Source of the DNA: Cytophagales bacterium
GTDB taxonomy: Bacteria; Bacteroidota; Bacteroidia; Cytophagales; Spirosomataceae
NCBI GenBank assembly: GCA_028868395.1
Contig: JAGWUO010000041.1
Location: forward strand, 1-7,808
Direction of reading: 5' to 3'
Length of the DNA stretch: 7,808 nucleotides
Positions 1 to 5,673 of this stretch are shown piece by piece. Positions within the stretch are counted from its first letter, which is position 1; every line of letters begins with the position of its first letter. The position numbers were made by a program, and so were the translations under genes. Below the pieces are notes generated by a model. That model saw only the letters and a list, made by a program, of their open reading frames with translations, did no database searches and was not told where the DNA came from.

Positions 1-676
1 CAAAGAAGGTCTAGCACATTTCATGCAAATCGTGGAGGAGGCAGGAGTTCCGGTAACCATTTTTTGTACCGGTGTATATGCTGAAAATAATCCTGATTGG
101 GTCAAATCGCTGCATTCGATGCACGAATTAGCCTCTCACGGCTATTTTCACGGACATTTTGACGCATCGAAGGACCTTCCTAACTCGAGGAAACTATTAG
201 AAAAATTAAGTAATAAACCCGTCAAGGGCTTCCGAATGGCTCGCATGCAATATGTAGAGGAGGCGGAGATTTTGAAGGCGGGATATACCTACCATTCGTC
301 TTTAAATCCCACCTGGATTCCGGGGCGCTATGATCACCGGGATAAACCGACGAAACCATTCTTTGAGAAGGGATTGTGGAATGTGCCTGCTTCGGTGAGT
401 CCTTGGCTTCGTATCCCCCTTTTTTGGTTAGCTTTTAAGAACTTCCCGTTATGGATATACACTTATTTAGCGAAGCGAACCTTGCGAGAACAAGGCTTTT
501 TGAATATCTACTTTCATCCTTGGGAATTCGCTGATTTGAGCAAATATCCAATCCCGGCTCACGTGAAAAGGGGACATAATGGTCCTTTACGGGATAAATT
601 GCGCTCTTTTTTACAACAAATGAAAGGGCAGGGGGAATTTACGACCATGGCTAAAATGCTGGATAATCATGAATAA
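1..676 (+). CDS. Polysaccharide deacetylase (NodB-type), 5' end missing
   Basis: This is the C-terminal part of a NodB/CE4-like polysaccharide deacetylase, a family of metal-dependent enzymes that remove N- or O-acetyl groups from glycans. The reading frame is open from base 2, and the residues before the ATG at 23 (KEGLAHF) continue the family pattern, so the true start lies left of the window. Visible motifs are VTIFCTG (second beta strand), HELASHGYFH with the two metal-ligand-type histidines at 137-139 and 149-151, GFR at 227-235, and a late FHPWE with histidine at 515-517. The first motif with the catalytic aspartate would lie upstream and cannot be checked. The third motif reads FRMARMQ where many relatives have a proline. 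The stop overlaps the next gene by 8 bases, so the two are probably co-transcribed. The family is clear; the substrate is unknown. Confidence 0.85.
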   Translation, partial: KEGLAHFMQIVEEAGVPVTIFCTGVYAENNPDWVKSLHSMHELASHGYFHGHFDASKDLPNSRKLLEKLSNKPVKGFRMARMQYVEEAEILKAGYTYHSSLNPTWIPGRYDHRDKPTKPFFEKGLWNVPASVSPWLRIPLFWLAFKNFPLWIYTYLAKRTLREQGFLNIYFHPWEFADLSKYPIPAHVKRGHNGPLRDKLRSFLQQMKGQGEFTTMAKMLDNHE

Positions 677-1808
677 GAAATCCACCTTACTGATTATTTG
701 GGCCTTAGCGGGTTTAGTGACGGGCTGGAAGCAGTTTTCTTTGAGTGACGTTCATTCGCACATCAATAATTTTCAGATTTTCAAAGCGAGTTTCGGCCAT
801 TTCATTCATCGAATGCCGCTTTATTTAGAGTATCCTAAAGAATATTTCGACCTCTATTTATATGGCCCCATTTTTGCCATCTTGATGGCTCCGTTTTCGA
901 TGCTCCCGGATGGTCCTAGTGTCATTTTGTGGAATGTGTTGAATTCGGTGGTGTTATTTATTACGCTTTGGCATTTGCCTTTGGTCGAAAACAAACGGGT
1001 TGCGATTACGTGGATTGTATTGAATTCGTCTATCACGGCCTTATTGAACACGCAGTTTCACGCGCTTTGTTTGGCCTTGATTATTTGGTCCTATATCTGC
1101 GTTGAGAAAAAAAACTACTTCTGGGCGACGCTATGGATCGTTTTAGGGATCTACATCAAATTGTATGGTGTGGTTGGTCTAGCATTTTTCTTTTTTGCCA
1201 AAGACCGTCTCCGTTTCGCCGCTTACTTCGTTTTCTGGCTAGTGCTGATCGGTTTTATGCCTTTGGCCTTAGGCGGCTTTGATTACGGAATTCAAACTTA
1301 CCGCGAATGGATGGGCATCCTGGCGCACAAAAACGAGTTGAACGAAAACATCAAAAATATCCGGACGGACGTCTGTGTCATGGGAATGATTCGCCGCTGG
1401 ACGGGCGATCCGACTGTGTCGAATATGTGGTTCCTTATACCTTCGATGATTTTGAATGTGTATTTGTTCTTCCAAACCAAAAAATGGTCAGACTCTGACT
1501 TCAGGCTTCGTATTTTAGCCTTCGTTCTACTTTATATAATGCTTGCGAGCACGGGTACTGAATCCCCTACGTTAGTGATGGCATTCCCGGCGGTCGGAAT
1601 CTGGTTTGTGCTAGGGGAAAAAACAAAGGAACGCTGGGCGATGTTGATCTTTACCTTGTTGATTTCGAGCTTTTCGCCCACCGATTTATTCCCCGCCTAT
1701 ATAAGGAATGAATTTATCAATCCGTTAGCCCTAATGATCTTGCCTTTGTTAGGCGTTTGGATTTGGCTGGCTTGGGACCTCTTTAAAGAAAAACAACCTC
1801 AGTTATGA
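669..1808 (+). CDS. GT87/DUF2029-like membrane glycosyltransferase
   Basis: This 379-residue, strongly hydrophobic protein resembles GT-C fold glycosyltransferases of family 87 (DUF2029), which use polyprenyl-phosphate sugars as donors and act in the inner membrane with the active site outside. About nine to eleven membrane segments can be seen, for example around residues 5-20, 64-80, 86-104, 112-141, 150-177, 184-202, 252-268, 280-294, 300-316, 322-337 and 352-370. Family-like features are an early DVHSHINNF segment with an aspartate in the first periplasmic loop, an LYLYGPIFAILMAPFSMLP block, and IYIKLYG after the central helices. It starts inside the end of the deacetylase gene (ATGAATAA overlap), which indicates translational coupling and a shared job in building or trimming an envelope glycan. 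Its 3' end overlaps the convergent downstream gene. The donor and acceptor cannot be told from sequence, and another GT-C family remains possible. Confidence 0.7.
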   Translation: MNKKSTLLIIWALAGLVTGWKQFSLSDVHSHINNFQIFKASFGHFIHRMPLYLEYPKEYFDLYLYGPIFAILMAPFSMLPDGPSVILWNVLNSVVLFITLWHLPLVENKRVAITWIVLNSSITALLNTQFHALCLALIIWSYICVEKKNYFWATLWIVLGIYIKLYGVVGLAFFFFAKDRLRFAAYFVFWLVLIGFMPLALGGFDYGIQTYREWMGILAHKNELNENIKNIRTDVCVMGMIRRWTGDPTVSNMWFLIPSMILNVYLFFQTKKWSDSDFRLRILAFVLLYIMLASTGTESPTLVMAFPAVGIWFVLGEKTKERWAMLIFTLLISSFSPTDLFPAYIRNEFINPLALMILPLLGVWIWLAWDLFKEKQPQL

Positions 1809-2115
1809 TGTCTTGTTGAGCGGTTTTATTTAATAATTCAATCATTTTCTGCTTGGCCATCAGTAGCTCCTTCTTCAAAGGAGCAGAATCAATCCCTAAA
1901 AAGAGTTTTTTATCCTTGATAAAGACTTTCGTCGTTCTGGCTGCAATAGGTTTGCCCATAATCTCCTCCCAATGCGCGACGATATAGGTTTCATCGTACT
2001 TGTTTTGTAAAGAATAGACCCGTAATAGCGATTCAATCGCCTCTTTCAAGCTCATATTGTCCTTGCTTCTGGTGGATGCGCGGGGGCCTTTGGGGTTGAA
2101 TGGAGAGTCTATCAT
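1783..2115 (-). CDS. DUF721 (DciA-like) protein
   Basis: This is a small DUF721 protein of 110 residues if started at 2115. The family includes DciA, the loader of the replicative helicase DnaB in many bacteria that lack DnaC. The domain runs from about residue 21: SLKEAIESLLRVYSLQNKY, then a conserved HWEEIMGKPIAARTTKVFIKDKKLFLGIDS core and the KKELLMAKQKMIELLN helix. The frame is open further upstream to an ATG at 2218-2220, but that extension is AT-rich (poly-Lys, poly-Phe/Asn) and contains a good -7 promoter element (2133-2140), so a start at 2115 is preferred. A start at 2055 (MSLKEA) would still keep the whole domain. It is convergent with the glycosyltransferase gene and the 3' ends overlap by 26 bases. 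The family call is firm. The helicase-loading role in this organism is inferred. Confidence 0.82.
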   Translation of the reverse strand: MIDSPFNPKGPRASTRSKDNMSLKEAIESLLRVYSLQNKYDETYIVAHWEEIMGKPIAARTTKVFIKDKKLFLGIDSAPLKKELLMAKQKMIELLNKTAQQDIITEVVFL

Positions 2116-2132
2116 AGGGGTATATGGATGCC

Positions 2133-2140
2133 CAAAATTA
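2133..2140 (-). promoter_or_regulatory. Candidate -7 promoter element for the DUF721 gene
   Basis: On the - strand the sequence reads TAATTTTG, an exact match to the Bacteroidota -7 consensus TAnnTTTG. It lies about 17 bases before the preferred start codon at 2115. No clear TTG is present at the expected -33 position; the closest is a CTG near 2161. The leader would be very short. The element supports the shorter gene model and argues against the start at 2220. Confidence 0.4.
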
Positions 2141-2346
2141 AGCCAATAATTAGGTTTAATCAGGAATTTCTCAACAAAATTTAATTTTTTTTCATTTTTT
2201 TTATAATTCATTAATCCCAAAATAGTACCCTAAAATTATCTGTTATTAGTAGAAAATATCGGATTAGTACAATAGTGCATAATCTGTGACCTGCCAGTAA
2301 CCCTACAATGATTATTTAAAGGATGAAAATTATATTAGAATTCTAT

Positions 2347-2354
2347 TACTTTTG
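2347..2354 (+). promoter_or_regulatory. Candidate -7 promoter element of the TonB operon
   Basis: TACTTTTG matches the Bacteroidota -7 consensus TAnnTTTG exactly. The start of transcription would fall near 2360, giving a leader of roughly 100 bases before the exbB ATG at 2462. A -33 TTG at the usual distance is not evident, so the match is to half of the promoter only. It is the best match found in this intergenic region on the + strand. Confidence 0.45.
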
Positions 2355-2387
2355 CCTTTACTGAAAAGGAAAGCGAAAGTCTAAACG

Positions 2388-2435
2388 ATGAAAACTACGA
2401 TCGCCGCATTTTCAACAAGTTTTATTAAAAAATAA
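2388..2435 (+). CDS. Possible 15-codon leader ORF upstream of exbB
   Basis: ATG at 2388 opens a 15-codon frame (MKTTIAAFSTSFIKK) ending in TAA at 2433-2435, 26 bases before the exbB start. A purine-rich AAAAGGAAAG stretch lies about 17-26 bases upstream. A 6-bp inverted pair, TGAAAA (2389-2394) with TTTTCA (2409-2414), could fold over its start. It sits within the predicted leader of the operon. Short ORFs like this occur by chance, so this is only a candidate leader peptide. Confidence 0.2.
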   Translation: MKTTIAAFSTSFIKK

Positions 2436-2461
2436 TTCTTTAACCCCAAATTACCAAACTA

Positions 2462-3298
2462 ATGAGTACACAACAACCAAAGCCAGCTGCTAAGCCAGCT
2501 GCAACCGAAAAAAAATCTGGCGGTATTTCTGCAGGTTTAATTCTAATTGTCCTTTTTGCAATTGCCCTTGCAATCTACAATTTTGTAATGGGTGACCCAT
2601 CTCACTTTGAAGGTGGTACTACTGAAGGACACCCACTTCCAGGTGACTACTTTGGTGTAGTTTACAAAGGTGGTGTTATCGTGCCAGTTTTGATGACTTG
2701 TTTCTTAACTGCATTAACATTCTCAATCGAGCGTTTATTCACAATCGGTAAAGCAAAAGGAACTGGTGATGTGAATGCATTCGTACGTTCAGTACAAGCT
2801 GCTTTAGACAAAGACGATGTGGAAGGTGCTTTGAAAGCTTGTGATAAGCAAAAAGGTTCTGTAGGTAATGTAACATTAGCTGCAATCAAAAAATACAAAG
2901 CTTTAACTACTGAGAAATCTTTAGACAAAGAGCAAAAATTAGCAGCATTGAGCAAAGAAGTGGAAGAAGCTACTTCATTAGAATTGCCAATGTTAGAGAA
3001 AAACTTAACGATCATCGCAACTTTAGCATCGGTATCTACTTTGATCGGTCTATTAGGAACGGTAGTTGGTATGATCAAGGCCTTCGCGTCATTAGGTAAC
3101 TCAGGTGGATCAACAGATTCATCAGCGTTAGCAAATGGTATCTCTGAAGCCTTAATCAACACTGCATTAGGTATCGGTACTTCAGCGATCTGTATCATTG
3201 CATACAACGTGTTTACAGCGAAAATTGATGAGTTAACTTACAGCATCGACGAAATCGGCTTAAGTGTTAACCAAAACTACGCAACGCATCACAATTAA
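2462..3298 (+). CDS. exbB: ExbB (MotA/TolQ/ExbB proton channel protein)
   Basis: This is the ExbB component of the TonB motor, which with ExbD forms the inner-membrane proton channel that energises TonB. The 278-residue protein has an N-terminal Lys/Ala/Pro-rich tail (residues 6-19), a hydrophobic segment at 22-44, a second at 70-94, a cytoplasmic region at about 97-178, and the paired channel helices at 180-206 (LTIIATLASVSTLIGLLGTV) and 225-252 (GISEALINTALGIGTSAICI), which carry the family's Gly/Thr-rich signature. Enterobacterial ExbB has three membrane helices, so the first segment appears additional and would place the N-terminus in the cytoplasm. It is the first gene of an exbB-exbD-exbD-tonB operon. 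The start follows an A-rich, SD-less leader (ATTACCAAACTA), normal for the phylum. A 69-base gap with a hairpin separates it from exbD. Confidence 0.93.
   Translation: MSTQQPKPAAKPAATEKKSGGISAGLILIVLFAIALAIYNFVMGDPSHFEGGTTEGHPLPGDYFGVVYKGGVIVPVLMTCFLTALTFSIERLFTIGKAKGTGDVNAFVRSVQAALDKDDVEGALKACDKQKGSVGNVTLAAIKKYKALTTEKSLDKEQKLAALSKEVEEATSLELPMLEKNLTIIATLASVSTLIGLLGTVVGMIKAFASLGNSGGSTDSSALANGISEALINTALGIGTSAICIIAYNVFTAKIDELTYSIDEIGLSVNQNYATHHN
2480..2502 (+). repeat. Two-copy 12-bp tandem repeat in exbB N-terminal tail
   Basis: AAGCCAGCTGC occurs at 2480-2490 and again at 2492-2502, a 12-base period that encodes KPAAKPAA in the N-terminal tail of ExbB. It is in frame, so a change of copy number would lengthen or shorten the tail without breaking the gene. 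Confidence 0.7.
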
Positions 3299-3313
3299 TA
3301 TTTGAACTGATTT

Positions 3314-3330
3314 AGGGGCATTAGCCCTTT
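3314..3330 (+). promoter_or_regulatory. Small hairpin between exbB and the first exbD
   Basis: AGGGGC-ATTA-GCCCTT can fold as a 6-bp stem (four G-C pairs, one G-T, one A-T) with a four-base loop, followed by a T-rich stretch. It starts 16 bases after the exbB stop codon and 38 bases before the next ATG. The T-tract is interrupted by C, so it is at most a weak terminator or a 3' stabilising element that leaves the exbB message more abundant than the rest of the operon. The function is inferred from position only. Confidence 0.4.
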
Positions 3331-3367
3331 CATTCAATTTTATTCACCGTTCAAAAAAATAATTGTT

Positions 3368-3967
3368 ATGCCAAAAGTTAAAGCTAAACGACATAGTGTC
3401 TCACTCGACATGACAGCGATGTGTGACGTGGCTTTCCTTCTTTTGACGTTCTTCATGTTAACCGCGAAGTTCCGTCCAGAAGAGGCAGTTACGATCACTC
3501 CTCCATCTTCTATCTCAGAGAAACCTTTGAATACGAAAGATGGTATGCTAATGGTTAGTGTTTCACCAGAAGGTGGCGTTTATTTGGCAACTGATGATCA
3601 AATGGCTCGTGAGTTTATGTTAGAGCGTATGGCTAATCGCTATGGTATCGCTGTAACAGCTGAGATGAAGAAGAACTTTATGGCTTCAGAAATCGTAGGC
3701 TATCCTCTAGGAGCAATGCGTCAGGTGTTAAATATGAAACCTTCAGAAGCTAAAAAGCTAAGCAAGGGGATTCCAATTGATTCAGCCAATAACGAACTTT
3801 CGTATTGGGTGGGTTATGCGAAATTGTCTAATCCAGAGTTGAAAGTTGCTATCAAAGGAGATAAAGACTCTAACTACAAAGTGTTTGCTGATATCATCGG
3901 TACTTTGCAGGCTCAGAACATCAATATCTTCCAATTAGTAACTGGACCGGAAAATAAACCGAAATAA
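3368..3967 (+). CDS. exbD: ExbD (first copy, enlarged periplasmic domain)
   Basis: This is an ExbD/TolR-family protein, a single-pass inner-membrane partner of ExbB that takes part in proton conduction and contacts TonB in the periplasm. The N-terminal cytoplasmic tail (residues 1-17) leads into the transmembrane helix at about 18-34, with the key membrane aspartate at residue 20 (MTAMCDVAFLLLTFFML). The periplasmic domain begins with a strand at 60-74, and the typical end is LKVAIKGDKDSNYKVFADIIGTLQ plus INIFQLVT at 158-192. Between these lies about 65-80 residues (roughly 76-155) that a minimal ExbD does not have; the protein is 199 residues where E. coli ExbD has about 141. It is 26 bases ahead of the second exbD. 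The ExbD identity is firm, but the role of the insertion is unknown. Confidence 0.9.
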   Translation: MPKVKAKRHSVSLDMTAMCDVAFLLLTFFMLTAKFRPEEAVTITPPSSISEKPLNTKDGMLMVSVSPEGGVYLATDDQMAREFMLERMANRYGIAVTAEMKKNFMASEIVGYPLGAMRQVLNMKPSEAKKLSKGIPIDSANNELSYWVGYAKLSNPELKVAIKGDKDSNYKVFADIIGTLQAQNINIFQLVTGPENKPK

Positions 3968-3993
3968 GTTTTCATTTTTAATTACGAAAAGAA

Positions 3994-4509
3994 ATGGCAG
4001 AAATAGATAGCTCCGGTGGCGGGAAGAAAGGCGGAAAGAAGCGTAGTAAGAAAATGTCGACCAAAATCGACATGACACCTATGGTGGACTTAGGCTTCCT
4101 TTTGATTACTTTCTTTATGTTAACAACGACGTTAGCAAAGCCCGTTACCATGCAATTAAACATGCCTGATAAAACGGATACAAAGGAAACATCACCTGTA
4201 AAATTATCGGAAACATTAACTGTTTGTCCAGATGAAAACAAGGTGTATTACTACCAAGGTATCCCTACTGAAGCAGGTACAGTAATGCAAGTTACTAACT
4301 ATTCGGAGACAGGAATTCGCAAAGTTATCGCGGATCTGAAAGCGAAAGTGGGTAATAATTTTACTATCGTGATCAAGCCAACCAAAAAAGCGAAGTATCG
4401 CAATATGATTGACATGCTTGATGAATGTGCGATTACTAACAACAAGCGTTACGCTTTGTTAGAGATCGATCCGGATACGGAGGCATTGATTAAACGATCA
4501 GGAAAATAA
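3994..4509 (+). CDS. exbD: ExbD (second copy)
   Basis: This second ExbD/TolR-family protein of 171 residues begins with a very basic Gly/Lys tail (SSGGGKKGGKKRSKK, residues 6-20). The membrane helix at about 29-46 carries the conserved aspartate at residue 32 (DMTPMVDLGFLLITFFML), closer to the canonical ExbD motif than in the first copy. The periplasmic part has strands at 73-88 (LSETLTVCPDENKVYYY) and the family pattern FTIVIKPTKKAKYRNMIDMLDE at 123-144. It differs strongly from the upstream ExbD outside the membrane helix, so the pair is not a recent duplication and may form a mixed channel with ExbB. The start follows ACGAAAAGAA, an A-rich leader. It is co-directional with tonB, 34 bases downstream. 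Confidence 0.92.
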   Translation: MAEIDSSGGGKKGGKKRSKKMSTKIDMTPMVDLGFLLITFFMLTTTLAKPVTMQLNMPDKTDTKETSPVKLSETLTVCPDENKVYYYQGIPTEAGTVMQVTNYSETGIRKVIADLKAKVGNNFTIVIKPTKKAKYRNMIDMLDECAITNNKRYALLEIDPDTEALIKRSGK

Positions 4510-4543
4510 GCTTATTAAATTAATTTTAAATTAAACGAATATT

Positions 4544-5362
4544 ATGTCACAAGTAATAAGCCAAGATGCTACTTTGGACGATATTATCTTCAAAGACAAG
4601 AACCGTGAATTCGGTGCCTTCGTTCTGCGCAAGACATATCCTAAAGTAATGAAGCGGTCCGTATTACTAGGCTCTGCACTCTTTGTCGGTGCTCTTTTGT
4701 TAGCAGCTTTCTGGAAACAGTTAACTGCAGCAGCGGAAGATAAGACTGAGGTGACTGCTGAAGTAATGAAATTGGACAAGCCAGCTCCACCTAAAAAGGT
4801 TGAGTTGCCTCCACCGCCGCCACCGCCACCACCCAAGGAAATTCCTAAGGTGACAACGACGAAATTCTTACCTCCAGAAATCAAGCATGATGAGGAAGTA
4901 ACGAAACCAGAACCTCCACCTGAAGAGGTAAGAGGTAATACAGCATCTGAAACTGTGAAGGGTGAAACGGAAACGTATGAGCCGCCAGTAGATCCAGATG
5001 CTAAAGGATCAGAACCTGTTGAACCTCCTAAGCCAGCTGAAGATGAAATCTTTACGGCTGTAGAGCAACAAGCTGAATTCCCTGGAGGTCCGGGTGCATG
5101 GGGACGTTTCTTACAGAAAACGTTGAAATACCCATCTGCTGCTCAACGTGCAAACGTAGGTGGTAGAGTATTCGTATCTTTCGTTGTTAATACGGACGGT
5201 TCTGTTCAAGACGTACAAGTTTTGAAAGGAGTTGGTTTCGGATGTGACGAGGAAGCTATTCGTGTAATCAAGGCTATGCCAAGATGGAATCCAGGTAAGC
5301 AATCTGGACGCGCGGTTAGATCTCGTTTTACTCAACCGATCACGTTCGTTTTATCTGAATAA
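4544..5362 (+). CDS. tonB: TonB energy transducer
   Basis: TonB couples the ExbB/ExbD motor to TonB-dependent receptors in the outer membrane. The 272-residue protein has a cytoplasmic start typical of Bacteroidota TonB (LDDIIFKDKNREFGAFVLRKTYP, residues 11-33), one membrane helix at about 39-58, a Pro/Glu/Lys-rich periplasm-spanning linker (about 79-166) with nine consecutive prolines at 89-97, and a C-terminal TonB domain at about 175-270. That domain shows FPGGPGAWGRFLQKTLKYPSAA, GGRVFVSFVVNTDGSVQDVQV, and the late EEAIRVIKAMPRWNPGKQSGR segment, all standard for the family. It is the last gene of the operon and is followed by a strong terminator. The proline run should make translation dependent on EF-P. 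Confidence in the call is high. Confidence 0.95.
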   Translation: MSQVISQDATLDDIIFKDKNREFGAFVLRKTYPKVMKRSVLLGSALFVGALLLAAFWKQLTAAAEDKTEVTAEVMKLDKPAPPKKVELPPPPPPPPPKEIPKVTTTKFLPPEIKHDEEVTKPEPPPEEVRGNTASETVKGETETYEPPVDPDAKGSEPVEPPKPAEDEIFTAVEQQAEFPGGPGAWGRFLQKTLKYPSAAQRANVGGRVFVSFVVNTDGSVQDVQVLKGVGFGCDEEAIRVIKAMPRWNPGKQSGRAVRSRFTQPITFVLSE

Positions 5363-5383
5363 GATATAAACGCTTAACCATAG

Positions 5384-5423
5384 ACAGACCTGCTGAATGT
5401 ATTTTTAGCAGGTCTGTTTTTTT
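5384..5423 (+). terminator. Intrinsic terminator after tonB
   Basis: ACAGACCTGCT (5384-5394) pairs perfectly with AGCAGGTCTGT (5407-5417); three more pairs (one G-T, two A-T) can form inside, leaving a six-base loop. A run of seven T follows at 5417-5423. It begins 22 bases after the tonB stop codon and ends 7 bases before the next start codon, so it closes the TonB operon and lies directly in the leader of the following gene. Confidence 0.9.
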
Positions 5424-5430
5424 AAAGAAA

Positions 5431-5673
5431 ATGAAAAGACCTGTTGCTATTTGGATTAATATCGTATTTCGATTGATTGTTGCCTTTGCCTATTTTTTAT
5501 TAGGTCTGTACGTGGCTTTTTATTCGGAGTTTGATTTAGGTACTAATTTTGGTGTGCCTACCATTGTTTTATTTGGATTACTATTTATGGCCTATGGCTT
5601 GTTCCGTATTTGGAGAGCCTATGCTTATTTCAATTCGACAGATGAGGATGAAGATGAATATCAGAAATATTAG
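5431..5673 (+). CDS. Small two-helix membrane protein, unknown function
   Basis: This 80-residue protein is not one I recognise. It shows two clear hydrophobic segments, at about residues 8-31 and 42-62, with a short FDLGTNF loop between them and a very acidic tail (TDEDEDE) near the C-terminus. The start is 7 bases after the T-tract of the tonB terminator. No -7 promoter element was seen between the end of tonB and its ATG, so its expression probably depends on read-through or on a promoter inside tonB. Its end overlaps the start of the following lipoprotein gene, which indicates translational coupling and suggests a shared function. The coding call rests on the membrane-like composition, the tight coupling, and the fact that the overlapping alternative frame is less protein-like. 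Confidence 0.65.
   Translation: MKRPVAIWINIVFRLIVAFAYFLLGLYVAFYSEFDLGTNFGVPTIVLFGLLFMAYGLFRIWRAYAYFNSTDEDEDEYQKY

Larger units (their letters stand above)
2116..2461. other. Divergent intergenic region, DUF721 gene / exbB
   Basis: This 346-base AT-rich stretch separates the - strand DUF721 gene from the + strand TonB operon. It holds a -7 element for each direction (2133-2140 on the - strand, 2347-2354 on the + strand) and a possible 15-codon ORF in the exbB leader (2388-2435). No tRNA, obvious riboswitch, tandem repeat array or insertion sequence end was seen. The part from 2221 to about 2340 shows nothing recognisable. Confidence 0.6.

Noticed and set aside
854..1498. Short open frames on both strands within the glycosyltransferase gene
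   Set aside because: They have no recognisable features and lie in a continuous, family-like membrane protein gene.
2116..2220. N-terminal extension of the DUF721 protein to ATG 2220
   Set aside because: The extra residues are low-complexity and AT-driven, the DUF721 domain does not need them, and a -7 promoter element lies inside.
2662..3207. 181-codon open frame on the - strand inside exbB
   Set aside because: It is an antisense shadow of a well-supported gene; the translation shows no family features and the codon bias of exbB explains the lack of stops.
4510..4543. AT-rich near-palindrome between the second exbD and tonB
   Set aside because: It is low-complexity AAATTAATTT-type sequence expected by chance in AT-rich spacers, with no T-tract terminator or known operator.
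4531..4884. Gly-rich open frame antisense to tonB
   Set aside because: The glycine run is the reverse complement of the proline codons of TonB; there is no sign of a real protein.
5549..5653. N-terminal extension of the PstS-like protein back to ATG 5549
   Set aside because: It overlaps most of the second half of the small membrane protein gene and would place the lipoprotein signal peptide in the interior of the protein.
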